Below, one piece after another: positions 9,232 to 19,357 of a stretch of DNA of 33,437 bases. Position 1 is the first letter of the stretch; every line of letters starts with the position of its first letter. This stretch comes from Euprymna scolopes (Eukaryota; Mollusca; Cephalopoda; Sepiida; Sepiolidae): positions 56,136,673 to 56,170,109 of the forward strand of contig CM044524.1 of assembly GCA_024364805.1 (NCBI GenBank), given 5' to 3'. The notes beneath the pieces are model-generated. The model searched no databases. It saw only the letters and a list, made by a program, of their open reading frames with translations, and had not been told where the DNA came from. The translations under genes and the position numbers were made by a program.

Positions 9232-10114
9232 CAGGGTGAAACGATAAAAGTGTCGTCCTAGAAAAGACGACACTATTCCATTTCCGTTTCATGAAAACCG
9301 ATTTTCTTTTTTTGTTGCAGATCATCTACTGGTGTACAAATCAGAGTGATAGGAGCCTTCTATCCTTTCTGAAAGGGACACAATGTTCAACGAGCACGAT
9401 CAGAGATGCACTGCTGTACAACTCATGCTTTCTAGCAATCCAAGTTATGACAATAGGACCATTGCCAGCACCCTCAAAATGCAAATTCGGATGGTTCAAT
9501 GCTTGAGGGCACAGCTCAACAAAGTTTCTTGCCACAGTTATGGTCTTTGGTGTGGTTTTCAAGTGAGGGCCACATCATGCCACCTCACAACTTCAAAGTC
9601 ATCTTGAAAGTCAACACCCAAGTGTACCTGGATGTGCTGAAGAGTGTGGTGATCAACTGGTGCAATCAAGTGGCTGCAGGCAGACCTCGGGTGTGGCAGC
9701 AGGACTCGGTGCCTGCCCACAAGTCTAAAGATACCCAGGTGTGGTTTCAGAAAGAGTGCTACGATTTTGTACCTTTCTCTCACTGCCTCCACCTCCTCCC
9801 TTGACCTGAACCCGCTGGACTACTTCATTTGGTCACATCAAGAACAGCACCAACATGACCTCCCACTACACCAAAGCCAGTCTAATCACCGTCATCTGTC
9901 GAGTATTTGCCAAACTCCTGCTGGCGCTTGTAGAAAAGGCATGCTCCTAGTTCTGGACCCATATCGAGGCGGTGATTGAGGCTGAAGGCGGCTACATTGA
10001 ATAGATGTCAACTCTACTACATAATGAAATTACTTGAATTGATTTCAATAAAAGTTTTAAAATAAAGCTCGAGTGTAGTTTACTTTAGGGCGACAAATTC
10101 ATTGTTCCACCCTA
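9232..10114 (+). mobile_element. Internally deleted mariner-type DNA transposon
   Basis: Imperfect terminal inverted repeats of about 31 bp (CAGGGTGAAACGATAAAAG at left; reverse complement TAGGGTGGAACAATGAATT at right) are flanked by TA at 9230-9231 and 10115-10116. The transposase N-terminus lies at 9383-9530 (HDQRCTAVQLMLSSNPSY, then TIASTLKMQIRMVQCLRAQL, a helix-turn-helix). The C-terminal part follows in another frame at about 9545-10003 with WQQDSVPAH and DLNPLDYFIW, whose aspartates are about 37 residues apart. That spacing suggests the maT-like DD37D group. The first catalytic aspartate region is deleted and frames shift, including one before DLNPL, so it is dead. At 883 bp it is roughly two-thirds of full length. 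Confidence 0.85.
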
Positions 10115-10116
10115 TA

Positions 10117-10395
10117 TACCATCCGACTATACAACATTATTTTATAAGTCTTTCATATGACTCGACCGAGACTTGAACCTTGGTCTCCTGTTTCATTAAC
10201 GAACATACTTACTATTATATCTTGTGTTTAGCATTGACATTTTTAAAAAAATGAATTTCTATTTACTTGCCTTCAACTATGGTCGTTTTTTTTTTTAATT
10301 TTTTTTTTTAGGTGGGGAATATCCAGCTCCCCACAAAAGAGGTATTCCAGATTGAACAAAAATAAAAATTGTCCCGATCAGCTGAGTTGCTTGGC
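10117..10395. other. tRNA-like box B and a T-rich stretch
   Basis: At about 10150-10185 the minus strand reads GGTTCAAGTCTCGGTCGAG, a box-B/T-arm match, so this is probably a 3' half of a tRNA-derived SINE. GTGGGGA/TCCCCAC at 10313-10334 forms a small hairpin. Nothing else is recognised. Confidence 0.35.
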
Positions 10396-10399
10396 AAAA

Positions 10400-10720
10400 A
10401 GGTGGGGGACGGGAGGTGCAGGAGGGTAATCCGCCCCGGACGGCACATGTGAGGGGGCGGAATTTTGAGGGGGTGAAAATAGAAAAAAATAAAAATAATG
10501 AAAAGCTAACAAAAAAGAAACTTAAATTTTATACTGAAATGAGTTTTTAAGGTCGTAATATGATTTTTGTGTTTTATGTGTGTCATACTGTTTTTAAACG
10601 GATATATTTTTAGGACTTTCTGAAATTTTGATGGTTAACGGATTATTAATGGCCAGCAGGGGTGGGGCAAATCTGACAATCACCCCTAGGCGACAAAATA
10701 GTTGTGTATGCCACTGCAGT
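10400..10720. repeat. Dispersed repeat copy 1, hAT-like right end
   Basis: It aligns along its length with 12720-13075: GAGGGGGTGAAAATAGAAAA, TTTTATACTGAAATGAGTTT, GGTTAACGGATTAT, then a GGCGACAAAATAG end. Read from the right it begins CAGTGGCATACACAACTATT, and copy 2 begins CAGTGACGTAGAAACTATT. CAGTGGCGTA-type ends are common in hAT-like elements. The left end is not identified in either copy and no coding capacity remains. Confidence 0.5.
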
Positions 10721-10822
10721 CAGAAAAGAGCTCTCCTCCTCTGACAGATAATAAACAGATACTACAATTTGATCCCAATCTGAAGGCTAATCTTCATGTC
10801 ATGTTAGGGGGAAAAATATTTA

Positions 10823-10871
10823 TTATTAATATGCATTAATTAATTAATTTATTTATTAATATGCATTAATC
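10823..10871. repeat. Duplicated ATTAATATGCATTAAT block
   Basis: The same 16-base AT-rich block occurs twice, separated by TTAAT-type filler. Confidence 0.6.
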
Positions 10872-10976
10872 GCATGTAATCTTAGAGTCTATCAAACTTC
10901 GATTCTTGAAATGCGCTATGATTGAAAATTTTTAAACTTCTAGCTTGTATAACTAATCATAATGACAAGATTTTTG

Positions 10977-11716
10977 GGTGCTTGTTTACTTTGGTGATCT
11001 TTCAAAATAGCGCATTTCAGGTGAAAACATTAATATATATTTAGTACAAATTCCAAAAATATTGAAAAATGATCCAGCAGGAAAATAATTACAAGTGAAA
11101 TAAGCCAAGCATGTGAGGTCCTCCTCCACGAGTGAAAAATTTACTAATGGTTGTGCAAAATTTTTTAAGAATTCAAGGCGTGGTTGTTGAGAAAATTACG
11201 AATGGACGAATGATTTTGGAGTAATTTTACCCCCGTATTGGCTTCTAGGGGGCAACTAGAGTTATCCCGGAAAATCTATTCAGAGAAAAATTTACTTTCA
11301 TCATAACTAATGTTTGTTCAAATTTTTTTTTAAATCCAAGGCATGATTATTGAGAAAAGTGTGAACGGATGAACGAGAGTGAATTTCTAGGTTCAATCCC
11401 TCCTTTTTTGGGGAACCAAATAGAATTTATCGAATTACCGAGTTTTATCCTATGTGGAAGAGTTGTGAAACTACTTCAGCATGGCAAACAAGGGAGATAA
11501 CCCTTCACATAAATTGGCAAATTAAGGGTTCATTATTTATAAACCTATGGATTTCACAACATAATTGTGGCTGATTTTTTTGTTAGGAATATGTCTACTT
11601 GATCATTTTTCTTAATTTTTGGAATTTATACTACTTTCGACATAAGACTCAAGTATGTCATAATTTTTTCACCCAAAATGCGCTGCTTTCAAAGATAATT
11701 AATGTACACAAGCACT
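10977..11716. mobile_element. 740-bp element with ~53-bp imperfect terminal inverted repeats
   Basis: The left arm 10977-11030 and right arm 11660-11716 are imperfect reverse complements. Shared blocks are GTGCTTGT, ATCTTT-AAA, AGCGCATTT and GGTGAAAA-ATTA. The interior (about 11100-11420) holds modular repeat copy B, with the 'GCATGATTATTGAGAAAAGTG' type cassette present twice. A further TGAAATGCGCTAT mirror lies at 10907-10919. No open frame is credible. The superfamily is unknown and target duplications are unclear. Confidence 0.45.
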
Positions 11717-11725
11717 GATTTTTTT

Positions 11726-12343
11726 TTTTTTTTTTTACTAAGGAGTTACCGCTTATCAAGGCCGAAAGGCCACTCAAGGGTAAGAATTAATGAGTATCAG
11801 GTTAATGAGTATGAAACAACACCAAGATGATCAGTAGTGGTGGAAATTGGGTAGAATTTGATTATTTAAGAGGACGGCTCAACAGGAATTTGTTTACATT
11901 GGACTTGAAAGCGACCATGTCATAGCTAGGAAGCAGTCCTACACTATTATGTTCCACAAGTGGCCAGTTCTAAGTAATAAACTTTGCTCTTGGAAGAATT
12001 TTTGTTTAGACACAGAGAGTAGGGGGAAATTGTTGCTGACAGTGTTTGTAGCTAGACGAGTGTTAGTTGTGAATATTTTACAGTGGAGGAGGGGTGTACA
12101 TTGAAGCTCAGTCGTGCATCTGCCATGAAAATAACGATAACGCAGAGATAGACTCGCAGCGTCTCTTCTGTGAGAAGGAGGTTGCTGGGAGGAGAAAAGA
12201 ACATCGTTTACTAGATTTCGAAACTGGTTTTGTACTCTGTTAAAGCAGGAAAAGATGCTGCATGCAATGAAACGAAAAGTGATGGGGGAAGGAAGCAAAA
12301 TAATGGATGGTTGATTAGTTGTTTTTGTTTTATGGCATATCAA
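11726..12343 (-). mobile_element. 5'-truncated LINE, longer RT C-terminal piece
   Basis: The minus-strand frame 12343-11939 reads NRVQNQFRNLVNDVLFSSQQ, then SHRRDAASLSLRYRYFHGRC and RLATNTVSNNFPLLSVSK, ending LLRTGHLWN before decay. This is the same lineage as the copy at 4566, with about 60 more upstream residues. The 3' UTR runs to a poly-T at 11726-11741 (the poly-A of the minus strand), with CCTTGAGTGGCC-type sequence as in the other copies. It is more diverged than the 4566, 8492 and 28880 copies. Confidence 0.75.
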
Positions 12344-12719
12344 CCCTTTTCATGTTATTTAATGCCTAATCCAAAGATTTTGAAGAAAATTTTTTTAATA
12401 GAGTATATTTGTTGTTTTCAAGTCGGTTTCTATTTAACCCATAGTTGGGACCCTAACAGGTACTACCACTCCGGGTCAGAGAGGACCTGGGAGCAATGGC
12501 AATTAAAGGGTGGCTCCACACTCGCCAAAGCCCGCAAGCTGGGGCCTCACCACTGGATATAGTTTAAGGTCATATCCAGGACCGCAAAATAATGGAAGAA
12601 GGATGCATCAAACACACACGTCTCATAATCTAAAGCCATCTTCTTCAATGTCAACCTAACCTAAATTGCACTACACAATATCCAAAGAGAAAAGTTATTG
12701 AACTATCACTATTTATAGA
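12344..12719. other. Unclassified; GC-richer repeat-like block at 12440-12600
   Basis: A block with CACTCCGGGTCAGAGAGGAC and GCAAGCTGGGGCCTCACCAC stands out from the AT-rich flanks. It carries stops in the frames I checked and no splice-framed exon. It is probably a repeat fragment of unknown class. Confidence 0.25.
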
Positions 12720-13075
12720 GCAGGAGGGGTGGGCCGCTCCGGTTGGCACGTGCCAGTGGGGAAGAGCAGCATTCTGAGGGGGTAAAAATAGAAAATAGAC
12801 AAAATAAAAATAATAAAAAGTTAACAAAAGAAAACCTGAAATTTTATACTAAAATGAGTTTTAAGGTCGCCATATGTTTTTGTGTTTCGTGTGTGTACTT
12901 CTGTTTTTAAACGTATTTTAGATCCTTGATCGTAATTCCATGAAAATAAATATTTTGAGAACTTTGTGGAATTTTGAAGGTTAATGGATTATCAGCAGCC
13001 AGCAGGAGGGAAGGGGTTAAATCTTACGACCGCCTCGGGTGGCAAAAATAGTTTCTACGTCACTGTGTACAGGAT
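12720..13075. repeat. Dispersed repeat copy 2, hAT-like right end
   Basis: Second copy of the family at 10400-10720, in the same orientation. It has about 45 extra bases in the middle (a CTTGATCGTAATTCCATG block). It ends ACGTCACTG, the reverse of a CAGTGACGT-type terminus. Confidence 0.5.
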
Positions 13076-13394
13076 TCACTCTTAAACTACTAAACCGATC
13101 ATTTTGGAACAGTGCTAGGCGTAAGGGTGAGTAATGTGGCCTGTATTTGGTTCAATTTAGTTTTATACAAAGGGAGGCAAAAAAGGAGGGAAACCCTAGA
13201 TTTAATTCAGATACTTCTACAAGTGTTCGATATAAATTAATAAATATTCTTCAAATTTTCGTTTCTTTGGTGCATTTTTAAAAGGTTTAAAATATGGACA
13301 CAACTTTTTATTAGAAAAATTCAAATATTTCAGATTTGCATTAAATTTGATCCATCGTTATTAGCTTTCACCATTATGAACAAGCACCGATTTT
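13076..13394. other. Nothing recognised
   Basis: AT-rich with no supported feature. An ACAAGCACCGATTTTA stretch at 13381-13396 resembles the ACAAGCACTGATTTTT junction at 11707-11722. Confidence 0.3.
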
Positions 13395-13396
13395 AT

Positions 13397-13445
13397 TATT
13401 TTTTTTACTAAGTAGTCACCGCTTATCAAGACCCAAAGATACTAT
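13397..13445 (-). repeat. Short LINE 3'-end fragment
   Basis: TTTTTTACTAAGTAGTCACC followed by GCTTATCAAG matches the tail of the LINE at 11726 (TTTTTACTAAGGAGTTACCGC). Only about 50 bases remain. Confidence 0.5.
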
Positions 13446-13499
13446 GAATTTCAATTTATTTATTAAAACCAATTATTGAATTTTAGACATTTTATAAAA

Positions 13500-13960
13500 T
13501 AAAAATCATGTAATAGATTTCGAGTAAAATCAGAACAAGGATTCTAGAAACAAGTTTTAGTATTATTACATCTTCCTTTTGCTCATTATAAAAGACATGA
13601 AAGTGGTGTAAAACTGTTTTGTTCATCATCATATTCGGTTTAACATCCGTTTTACACGTTGGCATGTGTTGAACGGCTTTTAGAAATGGACTTTCAAATA
13701 ACCTATCTCTGACCAGGTCTTTATTTATCCCTCTTCCTTTGAAGTCCATTTTTTTAATCACTTTCTCCCATGTTTCCAATGACTTTCCCTTTCCAACTGA
13801 CCTTCCTACCTCAATTTTTCCACATCTACTTGGCAAAGAATTCTTATCTCTTCTTTGAACATGACCATCGAGGTCTTCTGCACACTTTTCCCTACACTGT
13901 CCAGATTTAATCTTCCTCTGAGGTCAACAGAACTAAGCCTGTCTTTAAGACTTACACTAC
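13500..13960 (-). pseudogene. LINE reverse transcriptase C-terminal remnant
   Basis: The minus strand encodes GRSVGKGKSLETWEKVIKKM, then INKDLVRDRLFESPFLKAVQ and HMPTCKTDVKPNMMMN. The last two blocks align with the decayed LINE copies at 6026-6660. Upstream sequence adds VGKSVQKTSMVMF-type decayed text. It ends in a GAT-rich 3' UTR start. This is the same lineage as the 6 kb copies in opposite orientation. Frameshifts separate the blocks. Confidence 0.65.
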
Positions 13961-14051
13961 ACATTCATCATATCATTTTTGTATAATTTCTGTCCATGCA
14001 ACGCATGTCCTCAACCATTAATAGCCAGGTTTTACTTCAATGCATTATCAT

Positions 14052-14230
14052 TAGGGCTATGACAACAGAATACTCTTGATTCTTTTGACTCTCGGGCATA
14101 TATCCGACACAGTTAGACACACTTAATCAACCGAGAAGCATATCCGTCTATATAAAAATATATAAGACATTAACGGATATATACTCAAGAGTCAAAACAA
14201 TGAAAGGAATATGCTGTTGTCACGGCCCTA
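14052..14230. mobile_element. hAT-type MITE with 8-bp target duplication
   Basis: Ends are TAGGGCTATGACAACAG at left and the reverse complement of TAGGGCCGTGACAACAG at right. The inverted repeats extend about 55 bp with scattered mismatches. ATTATCAT flanks both sides (14044-14051 and 14231-14238). TAGGG-type ends plus an 8-bp duplication are diagnostic of hAT elements. At 179 bp it is non-coding. The open frame at 14200-14424 crosses its right edge and is not a gene. Confidence 0.85.
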
Positions 14231-14238
14231 ATTATCAT

Positions 14239-14527
14239 ACTGTGTATACATGCCTGGAAGACTTTCTTTGGTTGACAGTAATATGTATTAAAAAAAAAGA
14301 AAAAAAAAAGAAAAAAAGAGATGAGAAAAAAAAAATAATACAAATATTTGTGAACTCGTTTGTTTGTGGTTCATTTTTCAACCAAACCGATATTATCTTA
14401 GCAAATGAAATAATTATCCTGTAACAGGTTCTGGTTTATCCTGGATAACGCCATAGATTATGGCATACTTTCGAGAAATATGGCTGCTGCAGTTATAAGC
14501 AGATGTTAAATCTTCATTATCTTTTTG
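14239..14527. other. AT-rich sequence with A-rich run
   Basis: A purine tract (AAAAAGAAA type) lies at 14288-14337. Nothing else is recognised. Confidence 0.4.
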
Positions 14528-14869
14528 TACTCCTATGAATTCTTTTTTCTTTGTGTGTATTGATATTCATATTAAAAAAACCCTTTTCTATTTATTTAAA
14601 AAGAAAATACAATTTTCTTATGTATGGGTTGTCGGATTGCATTCACGAGCAAAAGATCTAGCTAATTTGCATATTTTAAACATTCATTTTAATTAATTCC
14701 CTATTAGTTTTTTCGGTTTCCTTATGGGATGATCATCACTATTACGTGTAATTATATTCATGCAAATATTCTACATGATTTATACTCGCATAATATTTGC
14801 GTAAAAAGTTTACAGTAAACACAAAATTGTTTCATATATATTTATGTATACGTATATATTTTTGTTTAA
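14528..14869 (+). repeat. Dispersed repeat upstream of Helitron array
   Basis: Closely matches 33033-33376 over about 340 bp: TGTATTGATATTCATATTAA, GAGCATTCATTTTAATTAAT, then CCCTATTAGTTTTTTCGGTT and GATTTATACT-GCATAATATTTGC. Both copies are followed by Helitron-family sequence. The unit may be an older non-coding element. Its ends and class are unknown. Confidence 0.6.
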
Positions 14870-15313
14870 TCTATCTATCTATCCATCCATCCATCCATCC
14901 ATCCATCCATCAAAGTGAGCGTATCTGTGTGTATGTGGACATTTTCCTACGCAATAACTGTCAATTTTCAGTCTACAGACTCGAAATTTGATATACAGGG
15001 TACTGATATTTTGGAAAATCTATGTGATCGTTTTTCGGCCAGAAATTTAGCTGTTAAGGGGTCAAAGTTCAACGATTGGACCTTTGAGAACTCTACCAAA
15101 CTCCTTCGACAATTTTGGGTCTAAACACTTGAAATTTTAGATATAGGTTCCTTAGACATGGATCTAACTTAATAACTCGATTTGAGCTCCAAACAATAAA
15201 TGTTAAGGGGTCATAATAGGGGTAAAATTTAAAAAAATTGACCGCTTTTTTTTCTTTTTTTTTGCTCAACATACACCTCCAAACACCCAGGCAACGTCGG
15301 GCGTAAATGCTAG
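14870..15313 (+). mobile_element. Helitron, array unit 1
   Basis: Starts TCTATCTATC after A at 14869 and ends with a degenerate GC hairpin (CCCAGGCAACGTCGGG) then CTAG before T at 15314. Near the start is a (CATC)n run (14881-14909). The 444-bp body lacks coding sequence and matches the minus-strand copy at 5099-5525. Confidence 0.7.
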
Positions 15314-15317
15314 TATA

Positions 15318-16189
15318 TCTATAAAAGTGAACATGTCTGTGTATCTGTGTGTGTACATTTCCCTATGCAATAACTCTGTCACTAAGTCTACAGACTCGAA
15401 ATTTGATATGCAGGGTACTGAGATTTGGGAAAATCTTTGTGATCGGTTTTCGGCCAGAAATTTGGCTGTTTAGGAGTCAAAGTTCAACGATTTAACCTTT
15501 ACCAAACTCCTCCGACAATTTTGGGTCTAAACACTGGAAATTATAGATATAGGTTCCTTGGACATGGATCTAACTTAATAACTTGATTTAAGCCTAAAAT
15601 AATAAATGTTAAGGGGTCAAAGTTAAAAAAAAAATTGACCTCTGCGGTCTCTACTAAATTACTCAGACAATTTCTGGTCTAAACATTTAAAATTTTACAT
15701 AAAAGGTATTCAGAGATAGGGCAAGTTTTTAATCGGTTTGGTCGAAAATTTTTAGTTACTAATATATAAATGTATGTATGTATGTATGTTTGCATGTCTG
15801 CCTAAAACTTTCGACAGAGGCGACGGCTTTTACTAAGATCAGTATCGTTATAAAGTCTGACCTTTCAGTCGACAAATATCGAAAAATTGGCTAAAAACAT
15901 TAATATCTTCACCTTCAACTGGGAACTTTTTTACACGGGGGAGGCGCTTTTTTCGCCAATATTTTTGAAAATCATCCTCTCCTTTCGATTGTCTAGGCTT
16001 AATTTTAAAAAAAATGTCACTTCCGGTTTGGCGGTGGTCGTAACAGCATAGACGTCAGGTTTTTTCCTCGTTCTTTTCCTTCTTCGCGGTACAGGTTCGA
16101 GCCTGCCTTCCTACTATCACTTTTTATTTTTATTTTTTTGCTCAGCAAACACATCCAACCACACAGGCAAGGTCGGGCTTAAATACTAG
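15318..16189 (+). mobile_element. Helitron, array unit 2, with tRNA-like box
   Basis: Starts TCTATAAAAGTG and ends AAATACTAG after a weak hairpin. The first 320 bp match unit 1. After about 15640 it switches to other sequence: GACCTCTGCGGTCTCTAC, a (TATG)n run at 15765-15790, and a GACGTCAGG block. A box-B-like GGTACAGGTTCGAGCC lies at 16088-16103, about 100 bp before the end. It is 872 bp and non-coding. Only four bases (TATA) separate it from unit 1. Confidence 0.7.
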
Positions 16190-18005
16190 TCTATATATAT
16201 ATATATATATATAAAAGTGAAAGTGTGTCTGTGTACATTTCCCTACGCAATAACTCTGTCAATTTTAAGCCTACAGATTCAATATTTGATATACAGGGCA
16301 CTGAGATTTGGGAAAATCGATATGATTGTTTTTCAGACAGAAATTTGGCGATTAAGGGGTAAAACTTCACAGATTTGACTTTTGAGAACTCTACCAACCT
16401 TCTCTGACAATTTTGGGTCTAAACACATGAAATTTTAGATATAGGTTCCTTGGACATGGATCTAACTTAATAACTTGATTTGAGCCCAAAACAATAAATC
16501 TTAAGGGGTCATAATAGGGGTCACAGTTTTTAAAAATTGACCTCTGCGGTCTCTACCAAATTACTCAGACAATTTCTGGTGTAAATATTTGAAATTTTAC
16601 ATAAAGGGTATTCAGAGATAGGGCAAGCTTTTTCATCAGTTTGGGTCGAAAATGTTTAGTTATCAATATATACATGTATGTATGTATGTATGTTTGCATG
16701 TCTGCCTTAAACTTTCAATAGAGGCGACGGATTTTACCAAGATCAGTATCGTTTTAAAGTTCGAACTGTCATATGACAAATATCGGAAAATTGTCTAAAA
16801 AAATTAATATCTTCCCCTTCAACTAGGAACGTTTCTACAGGGNNNNNNNNNNNNNNNNNNNNNNNNNNNNNNNNNNNNNNNNNNNNNNNNNNNNNNNNNN
16901 NNNNNNNNNNNNNNNNNNNNNNNNNNNNNNNNNNNNNNNNNNNNNNNNNNNNNNNNNNNNNNNNNNNNNNNNNNNNNNNNNNNNNNNNNNNNNNNNNNNN
17001 NNNNNNNNNNNNNNNNNNNNNNNNNNNNNNNNNNNNNNNNNNNNNNNNNNNNNNNNNNNNNNNNNNNNNNNNNNNNNNNNNNNNNNNNNNNNNNNNNNNN
17101 NNNNNNNNNNNNNNNNNNNNNNNNNNNNNNNNNNNNNNNNNNNNNNNNNNNNNNNNNNNNNNNNNNNNNNNNNNNNNNNNNNNNNNNNNNNNNNNNNNNN
17201 NNNNNNNNNNNNNNNNNNNNNNNNNNNNNNNNNNNNNNNNNNNNNNNNNNNNNNNNNNNNNNNNNNNNNNNNNNNNNNNNNNNNNNNNNNNNNNNNNNNN
17301 NNNNNNNNNNNNNNNNNNNNNNNNNNNNNNNNNNNNNNNNNNNNNNNNNNNNNNNNNNNNNNNNNNNNNNNNNNNNNNNNNNNNNNNNNNNNNNNNNNNN
17401 NNNNNNNNNNNNNNNNNNNNNNNNNNNNNNNNNNNNNNNNNNNNNNNNNNNNNNNNNNNNNNNNNNNNNNNNNNNNNNNNNNNNNNNNNNNNNNNNNNNN
17501 NNNNNNNNNNNNNNNNNNNNNNNNNNNNNNNNNNNNNNNNNNNNNNNNNNNNNNNNNNNNNNNNNNNNNNNNNNNNNNNNNNNNNNNNNNNNNNNNNNNN
17601 NNNNNNNNNNNNNNNNNNNNNNNNNNNNNNNNNNNNNNNNNNNNNNNNNNNNNNNNNNNNNNNNNNNNNNNNNNNNNNNNNNNNNNNNNNNNNNNNNNNN
17701 NNNNNNNNNNNNNNNNNNNNNNNNNNNNNNNNNNNNNNNNNNNNNNNNNNNNNNNNNNNNNNNNNNNNNNNNNNNNNNNNNNNNNNNNNNNNNNNNNNNN
17801 NNNNNNNNNNNNNNNNNNNNNNNNNNNNNNNNNNNNNNNNNNTTGACGGTGGTCGTAACAGCAAAGACGTCAAGTTTTTTTCGCGTTCTTTTTCCTCTTC
17901 ATGGTACGGGTTCAAGCCTGCCTTCTTACTACCACTTTTATTTATTTTTTTTTTTGCTCAAAATACATTTTCAAACACCCGGGCAATGCCAGGCTTAAAT
18001 GCTAG
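16190..18005 (+). mobile_element. Helitron, array unit 3, interrupted by assembly gap
   Basis: Starts TCTATATATATATATATA directly after the CTAG of unit 2 and ends GCTTAAATGCTAG at 18005 with a CCCGGGCAATGCCAGG hairpin. It matches unit 2 on both sides of the N run, including the GGTTCAAGCC box near 17907. Known sequence is 816 bp. By comparison with unit 2 the missing part should be near 87 bp. Confidence 0.7.
16843..17842. other. Assembly gap, exactly 1000 N
   Basis: A run of 1000 N is a placeholder for an unknown distance. The minus-strand frame that spans it (16743-17915) is an artefact. Confidence 0.97.
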
Positions 18006-18168
18006 TAATAAGTATTTGTTGTCACTCCAAAGTGAGAGATTGAAGAAGACTATTTCACATAGATTGCTACAGCATTAATTAACTACCAAAACCTACGTTT
18101 CTGAATTTTTTAAATGAGGATTCGTTATTATTTAGATTTTTCAAACTACTGTTCTCATCTTGAGTGAT
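18006..18168. other. Nothing recognised
   Basis: Short AT-rich interval between the Helitron array and the inverted Penelope-type ends. Confidence 0.4.
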
Positions 18169-18586
18169 ATTTTCACAACGTTTCGGTCGATTTAAGGTTC
18201 GACCTTCCTCAGATATATCTTATCCAACTCTGGAATTTTTCTGTCAGACTCAGGAATTTGGATAGAATGTCAAACAAAACCCTTTATTTTTTAGTGTGTT
18301 TTTCTTACGTCAGCTATGACTGGATAGAGGTCCTAAGTTATTCGCAATTATATTTTTTGGTCGCCTACACTGAGAATTGAACCTTCAACCTTCATGAGAA
18401 TATCACTTTTACAACTGATTTTTCCAAGTACTTTTCCACTGTGCATGTTACCCATGTGAAGTATAAAAAGGGGTTCCATTCGAAATTCCTTTGAAATTCC
18501 CGAGTTTAACAGAAATATTCCAGAGTCCAACATAATTACCATTGTAAGAAGGTCGGAGGTTACATCAACCAAAACGTTGTGAAAAT
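18169..18586. repeat. Inverted pair of Penelope-type ends
   Basis: The left arm 18169-18259 and right arm 18494-18586 are imperfect reverse complements. Each contains the hammerhead-like motif seen at 448 (minus in the left arm, plus in the right), then CTCTGGAAT-TTTCTGT and ACTC-GGAATTT. The GGTCG/CGACC stem is intact on the left and altered on the right. The 234-bp spacer includes a minus-strand box-B-like GGTTCAATTCTC near 18370. No coding region is left. Confidence 0.55.
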
Positions 18587-18712
18587 GAAAATCCAAAATC
18601 CAAAAAAACACAAATAATACAAATCTTACTCGTTTCCAGATATTTTCCTACTTTCTGTTTCATCCAAAGTGTCCGTTTTTGCACAGCAAAATGCTTAGAT
18701 TGGCATCAAATA

Positions 18713-18880
18713 AGGCTGTGGTTCCCAAGCATTTTTTACATTGCGGCACACTAATGAGGTTATTTAAATTTTCGTGGCACACCTAATATAAAAAATTAGT
18801 ATTTTCTACTCATAAAACCTTTTTGCAAAAAAAAAATAAATAAATAAATAAAATAACAATAATTATATAATGAGAATTTT
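18713..18880 (+). repeat. hAT-like left-end fragment
   Basis: CTGTGGTTCCCAAGC resembles the CAGTGGTTCCCAA start of hAT elements and is followed by GCGGCACACTAAT-type sequence and an A-rich run. No matching right end was found. Confidence 0.3.
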
Positions 18881-19357
18881 TATTCAGATAAATCAACATA
18901 TCCTGTATTCGATATCTGGTATAGAATAATAATGGTGAATGTAAATGGGTCAGGTGTGCCTGGTGTTTTTTAACTACTGCTGCAATACGTTGTCGAATGT
19001 GAGAGACACATTCTTAACTTTTCTTTAATTGTAAGTCTTTCACTTTTTTTTCTTTTTTTTTAATGTTGTTTAGGTAAGAAGTTGAGAATTGCAGTAAGAT
19101 TTTGATGTTTTTTTTTTTATTTAGATTGGAATTGAACGGTGTTATTGTGGTTAAGAAATTAAATGTTTTTATTAAACAAAATGAAATTAAATCGTTTTTA
19201 GCTGATGTTTTTTGTTGATATAAGTAGAATGGAGCGTCTGTTTGGCACTATTTCTTTGTGCCACTGTTTCTAACACACTCTGCAGCATAGCCGAGTGGTT
19301 ATTTGGTCATGTGCGTAGAGATACAAAGAAACGCCTTCCAATAATTCCCTTTCTTAG

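Noticed and set aside
14200-14424. Plus-strand frame with a Lys-rich middle
   Set aside because: Starts inside the hAT MITE and runs through an A-rich tract; no protein family.
16743-17915. 390-residue minus-strand open frame, the longest in the window
   Set aside because: It is almost entirely the 1000-N gap; the flanks are Helitron sequence.
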